DNA of 64,000 nt from Hypericum androsaemum (taxonomy: Eukaryota > Streptophyta > Magnoliopsida > Malpighiales > Hypericaceae): contig OZ023195.1 in the NCBI GenBank assembly GCA_963995505.1, forward strand, positions 4,794,109-4,858,108. The letters run 5' to 3'. The notes under the pieces were generated by a model, which had not been told where the DNA came from, searched no databases, and was given only the letters and a program-made list of their open reading frames with translations. Of this stretch, positions 47,322 through 59,613 are shown one piece after another (the first letter of the stretch is position 1; every line of letters begins with the position of its first letter). Made by a program: the position numbers and the translations under genes.

Positions 47322-48835
47322 TCATGACGAGAGTTCAACATCAGAAGTTGAAGTCTCCGGCTCGAAAGATTCATCTACTGCAAGTATCTTGCGCATCAAA
47401 TATTTGCGCCTCTGCAACAGCAGCAGGACCAATATGCTGTCTGTCTTAACAGCTGTGTAGCCTGCTTTTGTATGCATGGATAAGGGAGCTGAATCAATCA
47501 TCCGACAGTGCAAGTACACCTCCCTCAGCTGAGTCATCTGCAAAATCAGTTCCTCGCTTGCCTTACGAAGATTCCATCCGATCCCCTTCCTGAAAGTTAT
47601 GCGAAGATTCTAGCAATCAAGATTTGTGATACAAACGAATTTTGCCAATAAGCAAAGTCCAATCGAGGAGAACCTCAGGATAAGTATCAACCATATCTCA
47701 TCATGAACGTTAAGTTCTTTTCTGGCAACATCAAGAGCCTCCTTCTAAATGCTTACAGAGAGACATTCCAGCAGCCACATTTTCCGCACTTGTAGCAACT
47801 CGATGCATTAGGAATAGCCTATTACCATCCAAAGTGTTAAACCAACAACGAAACACAGATAATAAACATCATAACAATTGCAGGAGAATGATAGAACATC
47901 AAACATACGTGGTTCAGCAATGCGGCCTACACCCGAAGTATATAAAACAGGCATGTCAAAGGCAACAAACTACTATCCCGAGCCTTCTATATATGTGATT
48001 CGTGTGCAAATCCAACACAAAATTGGAGTGAATTTGAGGCACATCCAACAACAAAACTGGCGAGGCCACGATTTGTCAAGAAGTCACAAGATTACCTGCG
48101 AAGTGGCTCCTTAACGGACATGTTACAGATGTAAGGACAGTCCTTGGGAGGCCTAGGCGATGGCGGGGTAGAAATAAACGCTCTCTTATTCAAATACACC
48201 TCCAATGTCGCAGCCAACTCCTTCTTCTCGACTTCTTCCTCCTCGTCCCCCTTATAATACGCAACAAGAACAACAGAATGCGGCAACAACTCCTTCCTCT
48301 CGACCAAGTGCTCCCTAACGAAGAACTTCAACAAACGCACGTACCCGGCATTAGAATGAAGAAGCATCGACTAGGCGAACGACTCGGATAACAACCCAAC
48401 AATGGCGTCCATCTCCTCCTGCCTCATCACCGGGACACACATCGACCCAGTTGCCAGTTTCCTCTTAAAGCTGAAATCTTGGAGGATCTTGAGGCTATAG
48501 AGCTCCTCGTTGGTCAGGAACTTCCCCGTCTTGAACGTGTCCTCGAGGTTGGTGTAGATGACGGAGGCTGACGTGGCAGTGGTGGGGGAGGAGGAGGAGG
48601 AGGAGGATTTGAAGGAGAAGCGAGATGGGTTTTGAATGTGGAGAAGAGGGAACTTCTGGGTTGGTGCGGGAATTCTGCGGTAGTGAGGGTCTGAGGAGTA
48701 GAGGGTTAGAGAAAAGGAGAGTGAAGTTGCCAGTATTGGTGAAGTTGGTTTCTTGGTTTGTCTGAAAAAAAATTTGAAATCTTTGAGGTAAAGATGGAAA
48801 CTTTAATTTCCTTGGGTTCGTTGTTGACTGGGCAG
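47322..48835 (-). pseudogene. GNAT-family acetyltransferase, full-length but disrupted (copy 2)
   Basis: Two exons on the minus strand: exon 1 about 48780-48096, exon 2 47589-47322, joined as LRR/KGIGW across a GT-AG intron. Exon 1 reads VIYTNLEDTFKTGKFLTNEE, then MRQEEMDAIVGLLSESFA, then a TAG stop, then SMLLHSNAGYVRLLKFF and NMSVKEPLRR. The N-terminal part is serine-rich, like a chloroplast transit peptide, but no ATG is found in its frame; the nearby ATG at 48837-48839 opens a different frame. The family transfers acetyl groups from acetyl-CoA to protein lysines or N-termini, often in plastids. The stop (where the flanking text suggests a glutamate) and the lost start make this a likely pseudogene. 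Confidence 0.72.
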
Positions 48836-49171
48836 TCAAGACAAAAATGCCAAAAATAATAATATTTGTTTATTTTTAGATTAAAAATTTGACCAAATTT
48901 TTGTTTTGAGACTTGCAAATAATAAATTTTCTAATAAAATTAGATACTATATAGAATTATTATAATTAATAATATAATTTTTTTATAAAAAACTTCCTGT
49001 CCAACTAGTAGTCCAACTGTTCAAACCAGAAACAGACGAAATCTGGATCTCCTCCTAGTTTTAAAAACATTGTTGACGTTATGTCTATTAATTTAATTGA
49101 CATATCTCTTTGATCCATTTATTCTCTGTGACGTGGGTTTAATTGTAATTCCATTTTTGTTTTGGTACCAG

Positions 49172-49997
49172 TTGGGAACCATCAAACGACATCCACAAGT
49201 GATGAAAATAGCCTCCTTTTATAGCTTGGCTGGGACTATTCTATGTGCCGTGTTCTCTTTGATTATGGAGAGAGACCTCAATGCTTGGAAAATAAAGCCC
49301 AACTTGGAACTACTACTCATTATTGTCACAGTAAGCAAAGTGAACTTTCCGGGAGAAGTTTTGGTTTAATATCTTGCGGTTTCGATTTTTGAAACTTTTA
49401 AGCACAAAAAGTCAAGAACATAAGGTATTAAAGTGAACTTTACGACGTGGAATTGATCTACTGGTTAGTCCGGTATTGCAGGCGATATTTGGGAGTGTGA
49501 TTAGAAGCAGCGTCCAGACCTCATGTACACGAATGAAGGGCCCTTTTTACGTGCCCATGTTCCAACCTTTTAGGATCTTCTGGGCTACATTTTTTGGTGT
49601 TGGATTCTTTACCAACAGTCTTCAATATGGAAGGTAACAACAATCATCTTATATGTGACATTTCAAAAAAAAAAAATTTTGCCAATTTTATCAGATAAGA
49701 TGATCCTCAGACTGATCGGTTGGACCAATAGTCAACAACGTTGATCATCCGAGTTTGGTGTAAAAAGATCCGACTTCAGTGTGAGGTCGCGGTTCAACCA
49801 ATCACGCACAAAGTGTAACCATGCTGAGATTTTTTCCATTTGAAATGGCAATAGTTGCTGGAATTGGATACTACAAAGTGTATTGGAGACAAATAAGAGA
49901 AGACGCAGAAAACAAACTGTGGAATTCTTCCGATGAGAAAGTTCCTCTGCTGCAACAAGATGAAGATGATGAAGAAGAAGAAGAAGAACAAGTATAG
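49172..49997 (+). pseudogene. WAT1-like transporter, exons 5-7 only
   Basis: Equivalents of exon 5 (49172-49330) and exon 6 (49482-49633) are the same length as in the intact gene and in frame. In exon 7 a 14-bp deletion near 49848 removes the splice acceptor and the first codons, then [13 protein letters not shown] continues to the stop at 49997. Exons 1-4 are missing because the duplication breakpoint lies in intron 4. It cannot encode a transporter. Confidence 0.88.
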
Positions 49998-50529
49998 AAC
50001 ATAAAATTCTTCAGCTTGCATCCGAAAATTGATCAACCCGGAAACCTGGGCTAGAGAGTACAAAAATACCGCAATTTTTTTTACCTTGGTAATTTCGGGA
50101 TGGCTCTATTTTTTGTGATTATTTGGATTCTGGAGCAAAATTTATTTACATGCAGTCCGTCGCTTATGTCTGGCCAATAATGTACATATATGGTTAATGA
50201 TCATGACTCTCCCGTTCTAGTTAAACCTGAGAATTTGCATGTTAGAGTCGACTAATTCATCTTCAAGTCGAACGTGATTTTTGCATGAGATAAGGCACTC
50301 TAACAAATTTTTATCATTGTTGTATTCACATGACTCAAATTCGAAACCTTGTTTAAACTAGACCAATCCCACTTCATGTTGCTGCATTTACACCATATCT
50401 AATACTGGAAAAAATATATACACAAGTTGGTTTACTAGGATATAATTGCATAATGAAACCGCACATTATTGTAGTGGACGACGGCGCAGTAGGGTCTAAA
50501 CCAAAGAACTAAAAAAACAGGGGACAACC

Positions 50530-51163
50530 TTATGCCTTGGAAATTAACTCATGCACCTCCTGGAAGTTCTTGGCTACGAAGTCCTTGATGATGTGAAGCA
50601 CCTCGTCGTCGTCGCTAGCCTTCTCGTACTCGCAGGTCCACTTCGCCAAGCTCCCTTCTTCTCCCTTTGGAGTCACAGAAATGTGTCCCTTGAAGACTTT
50701 GTAGTACTTTAGGAGATCCCCTTCTATGATACTGTATGACACCTTATTTTGCTCTTCCTCAACTGCATCTATCTTCTCCTTGGAGTGCTTCACAATTGGA
50801 GAACCTGCAAGTCCCGTATGCGGTTAATTCAGAGTCGAGAATCGTTCGCTAGAAAAATCCAAATGTGTTACAAAACTCAAAACTCAATATGCTCAAATAA
50901 TATGCATTTAGTAACATTTCATTTTGATCCGGGTTCGCTCTTTTACTAATTGAACCATCCTCGAATCCGAGCTTACCCTCGCCGTCATTGAAGAGGCGGA
51001 CGGAGCCAACAGCCTTGCCATCACATTCAAGTACTTCAATGCTCTTGTACTGGTCAGGGAATGCCTTAGGGAACAGAGTGGTGGAGTCCCTAATGGCTCC
51101 CCAGAACTTATCAGCAGAGGACTTCATTTCAACATCAACTTCAAGAGTTCCACTTGAAGCCAT
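50530..51163 (-). CDS. MLP-like protein (Bet v 1 / PR-10 superfamily)
   Basis: Two exons on the minus strand, 51163-50977 and 50804-50530, with a 172-bp GT-AG intron. The splice joins NDGEG to SPIVKHSK and gives 153 residues, the normal length for major-latex-like proteins. The start MASSGTLEVDVEMKSSADKFW and the end VAKNFQEVHELISKA are typical of the family, and the intron position in the NDGEG loop is the conserved Bet v 1 one. The fold is a small cytosolic barrel with a hydrophobic cavity. Family members bind lipids, hormones or other hydrophobic ligands and are often stress-induced; the ligand here is unknown. The decayed sister is at 27429-27861. Confidence 0.92.
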
Positions 51164-52750
51164 TGTTAAATGTTGACAAATTTATATAGAGTTGTTTATA
51201 TAGTGAGTTAGGGAGCAAGCTCGCCTGCCAATTTCATAGCTACCTTCATAGCATCATGAGCAGAGAGTAAACAATTCACCGCTTATTGATTTAAATGATG
51301 GGCCCAACTCACGTTTTACTTCTTTCCAATGCATGTCAACATTTACGATTCCGAGAAAAAAAAACGTTAACCACTATGTTGACTATGTTGTTCAATCGAA
51401 AAAACTATATTCATCGGGCTAAAACAATCACGGAGGTGCATAATTCTTATGTTATGTTATATTTCTAACCTAAATGAGTGCTTATATACTATTATGTTCA
51501 TTGCCAAAAATCCAACTAAATCAACAAACTCATACACATATTCTCGTACTTATATTATGTTATACAAGACAAGTCCGATACACTATAAAATAAGAAATAT
51601 AATTTTGACCAAAACAAAAATTTGGGAAATTTTTTAACAAAATATCTTCTTAAATTAGAATTCGTAAATAAATTAAATTTTGAATATTTATCAATGACGA
51701 AATCACGAAGTCCAATAAACTTACCACGAAATTATTGTTAATCATTGTATCTAACTAAAAATTTTAAGACGACGTGTACGTGAATTTTTTTTAAAGTTTA
51801 CTATTTCCACAAATTTATTATTTTTTTTCAATTTCAATTTGGAGAAGATTAATGTAAATATCAATTTCACATTAGAATAGTTATAAGGATATTGTCCAAG
51901 GCTGTAATAGTCAAGCCTTTTAAAAAAAGGCTGTAGTAGTCAAAGAGTCGTGAAGCTTGGTGCTGATTTTTTTTTTTGGTGGAAAGCTTGGTGCTGATTG
52001 GAGTTGACTGATGAATAAGTAACTCGTACGCTAAGTTGGTCCCAGCAAACAAAGTTACGTCCTTTAAAAAAAGCAAACGAAGTTACGTGGAATCGGTCCT
52101 CGTGGATTAGGGACAGTGTTGTTTTAGTTGGAAACCAAATTTTGGTAATTTATTATTCAAATTGAAAGATTGGAAAGTAAATAAAACAAAACAGTTAGAC
52201 GATAAAAAAAAATATTTTGAAAAAAGAAGGGGCTGGCGATTTATCTAACATGCAGGACTCTAACGTAATATGCTCGTTGTTATATTACAAAATTAACTCA
52301 TTTTAATATCATATTCTAATGTTTATATTTAACTTAAAATCTTAAGATGATTGTGTAACTTAATGCCAGCCCATTTCGTTGATGTGAGTCACGTTTTCCC
52401 CCACCCGGTCTAGCCCAAACTCAATTTCTTTCTCTAGCCGAATAGGACTCGAAGCATTTTTCTATGTAGTCACATCTGCGACCTCATCTTCAAGGCATAT
52501 GTTGACGTAAGCGGTAGCCTTTATCTTCAGAATTGGTCCTCGTTGATTTGGACATTTAAAAAAAAAAGCATAGTTTTAAATTTTAATTGAAAACCAACTT
52601 TTGAAACGCGTTAACGATGTATGAAATAGAAGAAACATGCTTTTAAAAAAGAAACATATAGAAGAAACAAGATAGACCACAGAATTCCACCAAAAAAAGA
52701 AAAAGAAAAAGAAATAAAGACCACTGTACGTACGAAGTCTTAATTTCACG
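51164..52750. other. Intergenic region between the divergent MLP and receptor-like protein genes
   Basis: It holds the promoters of both genes, which are transcribed away from each other. AT-rich; no specific element could be assigned. The corresponding region in copy A is split by the 3.75-kb insertion. Confidence 0.6.
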
Positions 52751-54892
52751 ATGAATTTTGCGAATAGATCGAACTATTCGAAGATGGTGCTCATCATCAT
52801 TATCATCATCGTCGTCGTGGTGCTTAATGCGATGACCCCATCTGTTGGCTCAGTAGCAGCTGACTCTGGTATCCCGAACTGCGACAAAAGTGACAGGCGA
52901 GCTCTTCTAAGCTTCATACGTGATCTTACGGATCCTTCCGGATGGCTCTCGCACTGGGTGCACGATGGGAACTGCTGCACTTGGAGCCAAGTGTTGTGTG
53001 ACAACACGGGTCATGTCGAGGAGCTTCATCTCCAGCCTGATGAAAATCAGACTTCAAAACTCGGAGGTAAGATCAACGATTCGCTATTTGATTTGAAGCA
53101 CCTAAGTGTCTTGGACCTAAGTGGAAACGATTTTGGAGGCATCCAAATCCCGTTGTTCCTTGGATCCATGCAAAGTTTGACAGAGCTCCGGCTCAGTGGT
53201 GCTGGATTTGGGGGAGAGTTTCCTTATCATCTTGGTAGCTTATCCAACTTGCTTAGACTGGACGTCAGCTACAACTCCTTTGAGGGTCTTGTCTCCGAGG
53301 TTTTCTTTGATAATTTAACGAGCTTGGAGGAAATAACTGGATCTGGAAATAGAATTAGGATGGAAGTTAGCCCGGATTGGATTCCGCCTTCAAGTCTGCA
53401 GACTGTCCAGTTATCATCATGGTACGTGGGTCCAAAATTTCCGAAATGGATTTCATGCCTAGATCAACTTTGGGAATTGGACATATCTTATGCAGGAATA
53501 AGTGATACTGTTCCTGGTTGGTTTTGGAATATGACCTCTCAAATCGGCAGCCTCAGTATGTCTCACAATAATCTATATGGCAAGATACCACTCCTTGGAG
53601 TTGCTGGTGGTGTAATTGATCTAAGTTCTAATCACTTCACAGGGCCATTGCCTAATATGACTGCTTATGTCAGTACGCTTGACCTTTCTAATAATTCATT
53701 TTCTGGCACTCTTTCGAGACTTCTTTGTGTGGGGTACATGGGGGATCTACAGTTTCTTCACTTGGGAGACAATAACCTTTCTGGAGAAATTCCTAATTGC
53801 TGGACTAAGTGGTCAAGTCTAGTGTCCATAGAGCTCCACAACAACAATCTGATCGGTAGCCTCCCGGAGTCACTTGGATCTTTGGTTAGTCTCGTATCCT
53901 TGCATCTCCGCAGCAACTCCTTGTCTGGCGTATTCCCTTCATCACTACAGAATTGTCGAAACATGACAGTTTTTGACGTCGCAGAGAACAAGTTGGCTGG
54001 AACCATACCAAATTGGATTGGTCAGAAGTTTTCCAGTATCAGGATCCTCAGCCTTCGCTCCAATAATTTGTATGGCTATGTTCCAGATGAGCTTTGTGCA
54101 CTTTCATCACTCATCATTCTAGACCTAGCCCACAACAATTTGTCCGGTGCAATACCGACATGTTTGGCTAATCTCAGTGCCATGGTTAATCAGTCAAGTT
54201 CAGATTTTGAGTTCACAGATAGAGCTATTTATGTTCTCACAAAAGCCTATGATGAGAATGCAATATTGGTGACAAAAGCATTGGTACTTGAATACACTAA
54301 GAATCTACGGTTCATGAATGTTATTGATTTCTCAAATAACAGCTTATCGGGACCAATTCCAGATGGTATCACCAATCTTGTTGCACTCAAGTCATTGAAC
54401 CTGTCAGGAAATTCTTTGTCAGGGAAGATTCCTAACAACATGGGCAACATGTCAGCACTAGAGTCTCTAGATCTCTCATTGAACATGCTCTCCGGCGAGA
54501 TCCCTCCAAGTATGGAAAATATGACATTCCTGGGCTTCTTGAACCTGTCTTTCAACGATCTTACCGGGAGAATTCCAACCAGCACTCAGCTTCAGGGCTT
54601 CAATGCTTCCAGCTATATTGGAAACAAGCTATGTGGCCAACCGATATCGGCGAATTGTGGTCCTAAGGGGCCAACACCGAGAGAGCAACAGGGAGACAAT
54701 CAGCATCATCGTGTTGAACATAATGAGTTATATGTTGGCATATCATTGGGCTTCGTCGTTGGCTTCGGACTTGTGGTTGCGCCCTTGTTGTATATTACTT
54801 CTTGGAGACGGCAATATTTCGGGTGGCTACAGAGCATCTGGGATAGATTGTGGGTGTGGACTGTCCTGTTATTTCGTACTCGAGTCGACTAA
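52751..54892 (+). CDS. LRR receptor-like protein (EIX/Cf-type RLP)
   Basis: A single-exon, 713-residue frame. Residues 1 to about 37 are a signal peptide with a long Ile/Val core. Next is the LRR cap ([12 protein letters not shown], then [13 protein letters not shown]), and then an extended plant-type LRR array with LDLSxNxFxGxIP motifs. A short island (about 475-515, [20 protein letters not shown]) precedes the final four LRRs (about 521-620). The C-terminal cap includes [12 protein letters not shown]. One transmembrane helix (about 660-683, [20 protein letters not shown]) leads to a short basic tail with no kinase. Such proteins sit in the plasma membrane, sense extracellular ligands and signal with SOBIR1/BAK1-type kinases (family knowledge). 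It is shorter than typical EIX receptors. The ligand is unknown. The ATG is supported by the signal peptide. The truncated sister is at 33132. Confidence 0.92.
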   Translation: MNFANRSNYSKMVLIIIIIIVVVVLNAMTPSVGSVAADSGIPNCDKSDRRALLSFIRDLTDPSGWLSHWVHDGNCCTWSQVLCDNTGHVEELHLQPDENQTSKLGGKINDSLFDLKHLSVLDLSGNDFGGIQIPLFLGSMQSLTELRLSGAGFGGEFPYHLGSLSNLLRLDVSYNSFEGLVSEVFFDNLTSLEEITGSGNRIRMEVSPDWIPPSSLQTVQLSSWYVGPKFPKWISCLDQLWELDISYAGISDTVPGWFWNMTSQIGSLSMSHNNLYGKIPLLGVAGGVIDLSSNHFTGPLPNMTAYVSTLDLSNNSFSGTLSRLLCVGYMGDLQFLHLGDNNLSGEIPNCWTKWSSLVSIELHNNNLIGSLPESLGSLVSLVSLHLRSNSLSGVFPSSLQNCRNMTVFDVAENKLAGTIPNWIGQKFSSIRILSLRSNNLYGYVPDELCALSSLIILDLAHNNLSGAIPTCLANLSAMVNQSSSDFEFTDRAIYVLTKAYDENAILVTKALVLEYTKNLRFMNVIDFSNNSLSGPIPDGITNLVALKSLNLSGNSLSGKIPNNMGNMSALESLDLSLNMLSGEIPPSMENMTFLGFLNLSFNDLTGRIPTSTQLQGFNASSYIGNKLCGQPISANCGPKGPTPREQQGDNQHHRVEHNELYVGISLGFVVGFGLVVAPLLYITSWRRQYFGWLQSIWDRLWVWTVLLFRTRVD

Positions 54893-55248
54893 TCTATATC
54901 TGACTGAGGTACAAGTTTGATAAGACTTTACAATAAGGTATTTAAGCATTCCAAAAACTTGAATTATATTCTGTACTTGATTGTGAGGCGCTTGAAAGCC
55001 TATTTCCTGTTAACTTTAAATTTTAACGACTACTGCTTAAAAGGGAAAGTTATGTATCTATTTTTATTGTTGATGTGTGATAATATTTGGCATGGAGTAT
55101 GGACATTTCATATAATTATTCTTATTGTTTTGATGCGTGATTATTTTCGACATGGGAGTACAGTCGTCTCATTGTTATATTTTTATGTTCTGCCCTAAGC
55201 ACTCAACCAACTCTTATTTCTAGTTATTCTGGATTTTGGAGCACCAGG

Positions 55249-56650
55249 TGATGTACGCAAAATTGCGAACAATTAAACGCACAATCAAATAGTATAGTGA
55301 ATAAGTAGGTTTTTGAACTGAGGGTTGGAACACAAAATCTAGACAATTAATTATGTGAAGCGAGAGAATTAAAAGATTTGTAAGGTTGTAAAAATTTAAG
55401 TCCCAACTGGTACTCTGAGTGTTCTAATGCATTCCCCTAACGCTTTCGCTCATTAGAGAGATAAAACTAAGATAGCAAAGGTGTAAGTTATTAATTAACG
55501 CTTTCGCTCATCAATTAAGCTTAGAACTATACTAATCTAAATTGTGATGATTCCTCCTAGTGGGTTATTCTTACGATATCAAGACATCTCATTAATACCT
55601 AAGAACATGTTAATTGGTTCTTTCCATTAATTCGAGTGCCTCTCGGTTCACTCTCATCAACTATAATCATAACCTAAGTGATCAAGTTAGGCTAAGTATT
55701 AAGTACACCAATTAACAACTACTACACAAGATATTCGAACCATAAATCAACATAGGCAATCAATCACATGCTAGGGCATCGCACTCTAAGAAAATCTACT
55801 TGCTAAGCATGGCAACAAAGCAAGATAGATTAACGAAAAATATGATAGCAATTAACATAAGGGTAGAGATAGAGAAAGTTTAGTCGTGATGATCAAGCCT
55901 TGCCAATCCTCTCCCCGTAGCTAACTGGAATCGTGACTTTATTAAGCTCCAAAGGCTGTCTCAACGTTGCAGCAAAAGTATATCATTAACCTAAGAGAAT
56001 ATAGCATATATATATAGCCAAACGACTAAGCTAGAGAATAGAAAAATCTAGAGGAGTTTTCCCTAAACCCGAAGACTTGCTAGCCAAGTAATGAAGTAAT
56101 AATATATTTATAATTCTAGGGCGGAAACAGGCGGCCAAAAGTCGTATTAACGCGATATAAGTCGAGTCCTCTTCTAAAAAGGAAATCCGGAAAAAAAAAT
56201 TGTCGTCGGGGACCTGGCGCCCGCCAGTGGAGTTGGCGCCCGCCAGATCAGCTCTCGAAAACGGGCTTGGCGCCTGCCAAGTCACTGGCCAGCTTCGTCG
56301 AATCTTCATATTTTCACTTTTTGGCCCTCTTCTGCTCCGAATTCGGCCTTGACTATAAAAGACGAAATGTAGATCTCCTTTCAAGATTTCCAACGATATC
56401 TCACTTGTTGTAATCCGATGCTCGAGTAGTGAGTTGTGACTCTTGCAATACGGTCTCTTGAAATCACCCCTTCAACAACCTTCATTGAACTCTATTTTCC
56501 TACAAAATATGGCAATGGTAGAAATCCACTCCCGAACACAAATACACTAAAACAATCACAAGACTTGATATGACATAATGAAAATAACTAAAAATATGAC
56601 TAAACGCGCACGAAACATATGACAAATCATGAACATTTACACACTTATCA
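55249..56650 (-). mobile_element. Solo gypsy LTR
   Basis: On the minus strand it runs from TGATAAGTGTGTAAATG to GCGTACATCA. It is flanked exactly by the 5-bp duplication CCAGG (55244-55248 and 56651-56655). The family matches the LTR at 42861-43989. It has no internal region, so it was left by recombination between the two LTRs of a full element. It lies about 350 bp downstream of the receptor-like protein gene. Its interior carries a different short repeat (GGCGCCCGCCAG units near 56217-56280) where the other LTR has the 18-bp repeat. Confidence 0.88.
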
Positions 56651-56699
56651 CCAGGTTGTTATATATAAGTTTTTTTCTTGGACAATTGACATAGAAAAT

Positions 56700-57830
56700 T
56701 TCACTTTTCTTTTTTGATAAGTATAATTATATAATATTTACAATATACTTAGTCTGGAATCTCATCGGGAGAGATTACGACCGGTGGCCTCATCTAAATC
56801 TTCTGCGATAAAATTCAGTGGAAAAAAATCGTAGCTAGGAAAGAGTACCTCGATAGGGCAAACTTGATTTCACGCCGTCAGACATGCCATCAGACACTGT
56901 CCACCCAGGTTGACATAGCGAAAGCGAAAGCGAAAATAAAATGGTAAAAAGAATATAACAGATCCGATGTGAAAAATGACTAGATAGTATCTTAAACTAA
57001 AAGGGGCACGATGCAAATGCCTCTCAATCTAGATTGTCATGGGGACGGCCAACAAAGACAAATAATAACTAGAGATATAAATCTCTCTCCAGAGAAGAAT
57101 CCATCTCTCAAATATTGAAGACAAAGTCTTTCCTAAGTAAATACTCAAAAATCAATGTGCTCAACCTGAGTCTCATCAAACACGACACCATCCTCTTCAG
57201 TACACTTCTCAACGATAGCAACAAAGAAAACTGCACATTGGCACAATGCTCATGATTCATCAAATAATTCTTTCAAGAATAACAACGTCAAATCATCCTC
57301 ACTGAGATAGTTAGCATCAAATAAATCCTCAACGAAGTCACCAAACTCTCCCTAAGTCAGAGTCTCATCAACCATTTGAATAACTACATGATCAAGAACT
57401 TCACTATCAAAAGTATCAATACGACCATGATAAGAATCCCAAAAGTGATCCCACTTTTCACCGGCAAGATCAAGAACTTCACTAGCATCATTAGGAAAGA
57501 GCTCACATATCAAGAAATCTCTCATTATGATCCATTGCATATCCTCTTTTTACATTGTCTTTGTCTATGAGCTTGCAATCTACTCCACCAACAAAAAAGA
57601 TCATCTTATAATCTAAATATTCCAAATTGTAATTGAGCAGATTTCGAGAACTTCTCATCTGATGGTGAAATTATAAATCAATATCAACAAGCCAATTGAT
57701 GAAGTCATGTTTCTTAATTTCTCTATAAAGAATAGAAATATTACTAGCTAAAGGTATAGACATCATAATCGGATTACACATAACCATGCTCACCCTTTAA
57801 TCTAACATTAATTCCTCCCCAAAGGACTAA
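56700..57830 (-). mobile_element. LTR-retroelement fragment R3
   Basis: About 56930-57150 matches part of the R1/R2 LTR. About 57151-57830 is internal sequence of the same family, with a minus-strand frame (57352-57540, reading EKWDHFWDSYHGRID) and then LFLKELFDES, CQCAVFFVAIVEKC and GVVFDETQVEHID. I do not recognise the encoded protein. Together with R2's LTR it may be one truncated non-autonomous element. 56705-56860 holds another copy of the dispersed repeat seen near 1920-2060. Confidence 0.5.
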
Positions 57831-59613
57831 TCTGAAAGAACCTTAAAACCACTAGGATCGGCTTATAATTTTAACCACCAGGCAATATCCAATTCAGCTT
57901 ACCCTCGCTAAACATACATATTCAGTCCTCGAAGTTTAGTAAAATTCAAAAGCAATCCCACAGCTTTGAAAATTTTATGTTTTAGTCTTACAATTCCCAA
58001 ATCACCAAAATTAGAAACCTTAGTTCAATGAAAGGGGGAAGGGAGGAAATCAAATGGGATGCCTCCAAGGATAGGCAGCGGTCGGCACAAGTAAAACAGT
58101 TTAGCAGAAATGGACGGTCGGACTGGACAACAGGAACTCGACACTGGGCATTCGCGAATTCAGAAGTTTCTCTCTTCAAGCTCTGCTCTCGAACAACAGC
58201 TGGTAGCAGGGCGACAGGCCCTTCTGGAGACGACAGAGCTCTGATCAAGAACGACGAAGTTATGATACCATCTGGCCTAGCGTATGGAAGCAAAAATAAT
58301 ACAGTAAAAAGGATATGACAGATCTGATATGGAATATGTCTGGATAGCTTCACTAAACCGAAAGGGGCACGATGCAAACACCTCTCAATCTAGATTGTCA
58401 CGGGGACTGCAAACAAATAAAAATGATAAATAGAGATATAAATCACTCTGCAGAGAAGAATCTACCTCTCAAATATTGAAGACAAAGTCTTTCCTGAGTA
58501 AACACTCAATAATCAATATTCTATATCATTCATCTATGAACTAAGAGCTAATAACCCTTATATAAAACTAGGGTTAATACCAGAGTCCTAAATAGCTTAA
58601 AACACGTAATAAACTATTAGGTATTACAAAACTTGTACATAAATGTCACACACGACCAAAGCCGAAATAACTGGATAAATTGCCTATAGATATAACTATA
58701 TCATGCCTACGTCAAGCTCCTTCTCGCGGAATGAGCTTGTCCTCAAGCGATTGGACTCGATAACGATAAGGCTTCATCAACATGAAGATAATACAAGTAC
58801 TTGAATGATGTGGTTACACTTGGTACTTTCCATTCCAACAATAAAAATACTCGGAGCTCAAAGCAATAGAACACACCACGATAAACAATGAATCTTTAGC
58901 ACTCTTTTCAATAGACTTTAGGTTATTCCAAATATGAACCAACAAAGAACCAAGAACTTAATCAAATCGATCAACTCCCAAAAAATTAATGTGCTCAACC
59001 TGAGTCTCATCAAACACAACACCATCCTCTTCAGTACACTTCTCAACGATAGCAGCAAAGAAAACTGCACATTGGCACAAAGCTGATAAGTCATCAAATA
59101 ATTCTTTCAAGAATAACAACGTAAGACTTTAGAAAGTGGGAAGTACATGCTTTTAGATATATTATTAATTTTTGCTATTAAAATTCGAGTACAGGGAGAC
59201 TTTATTTTAAAAATATTTCTGTTATTAATGTATTTTATATTTGTAAGACTTAACTCACTATTAATTTATTTTCAAAAAACTCACTATTAATTTGGTCTAA
59301 TTTATTTTAGATTTCATTTGGAAAGTCTATTTCAATCCGAGCTCTTGTATTAAGCATGCTTGTATCAAATATAATGGTATTTATGGGGGCGAATTTGGTG
59401 GGGACTAAAGGGATATTGATTTGCATGTGTAGTGATATTGATTTTCCGTGATATTGGTTTGCATGTATAGTGATATTAGTTTGTCTGCGAAATGATATTG
59501 CTTTACATGTGTAGTCCCCACCTAGAGACAAGTTTTATTTAATCCCTACTCAATCCCTTTTGGTATTTATAGAACAGCGGGTGGAAAATCAAGGCGAAAA
59601 GGGAGAATTACTT
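57831..59613 (-). mobile_element. Repeat R2: rearranged LTR-retroelement fragment
   Basis: Homologous to R1 (34304-36370) along its length. It has an LTR at 58273-58714 (minus), a primer-site-like motif (TGGTATCATAAC) on its left and a post-pol phrase (GCTTGAGGACAAGCTCATT, minus strand) on its right. It has a single copy of the region duplicated in R1, and an extra 177-bp insertion at 59385-59561. It lies downstream of the receptor-like protein gene, as R1 does, so the fragment is probably part of the duplicated unit. Confidence 0.6.
59385..59561. mobile_element. Small non-autonomous DNA element (MITE), 177 bp
   Basis: It is flanked by the direct repeat GGTATTTAT (59376-59384 and 59562-59570). 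R1 has an uninterrupted empty site at the same point (about 36321-36329, reading TGTATTCAT). The ends (GGGGGCGAATTTGG and CAATCCCTTTT) show only weak inverted similarity. The 9-bp duplication would fit a Mutator-like MITE. Confidence 0.7.

Larger units (their letters stand above)
48836..53908. repeat. Segmental duplication, copy B
   Basis: The sister of 25698-28473 plus 32223-34303. Its left edge joins GNAT upstream DNA directly to WAT1 intron 4. It lacks the hAT/LINE insertion of copy A, so it is the empty-site version, and it contains the intact MLP and receptor-like protein genes. Confidence 0.85.

Noticed and set aside
47162..47449. Plus-strand frames with the repeated text MTRVQHQKLKSPARKIHLLQ, also at 41241
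   Set aside because: They are the antisense shadow of the conserved last GNAT exon, which explains their conservation.
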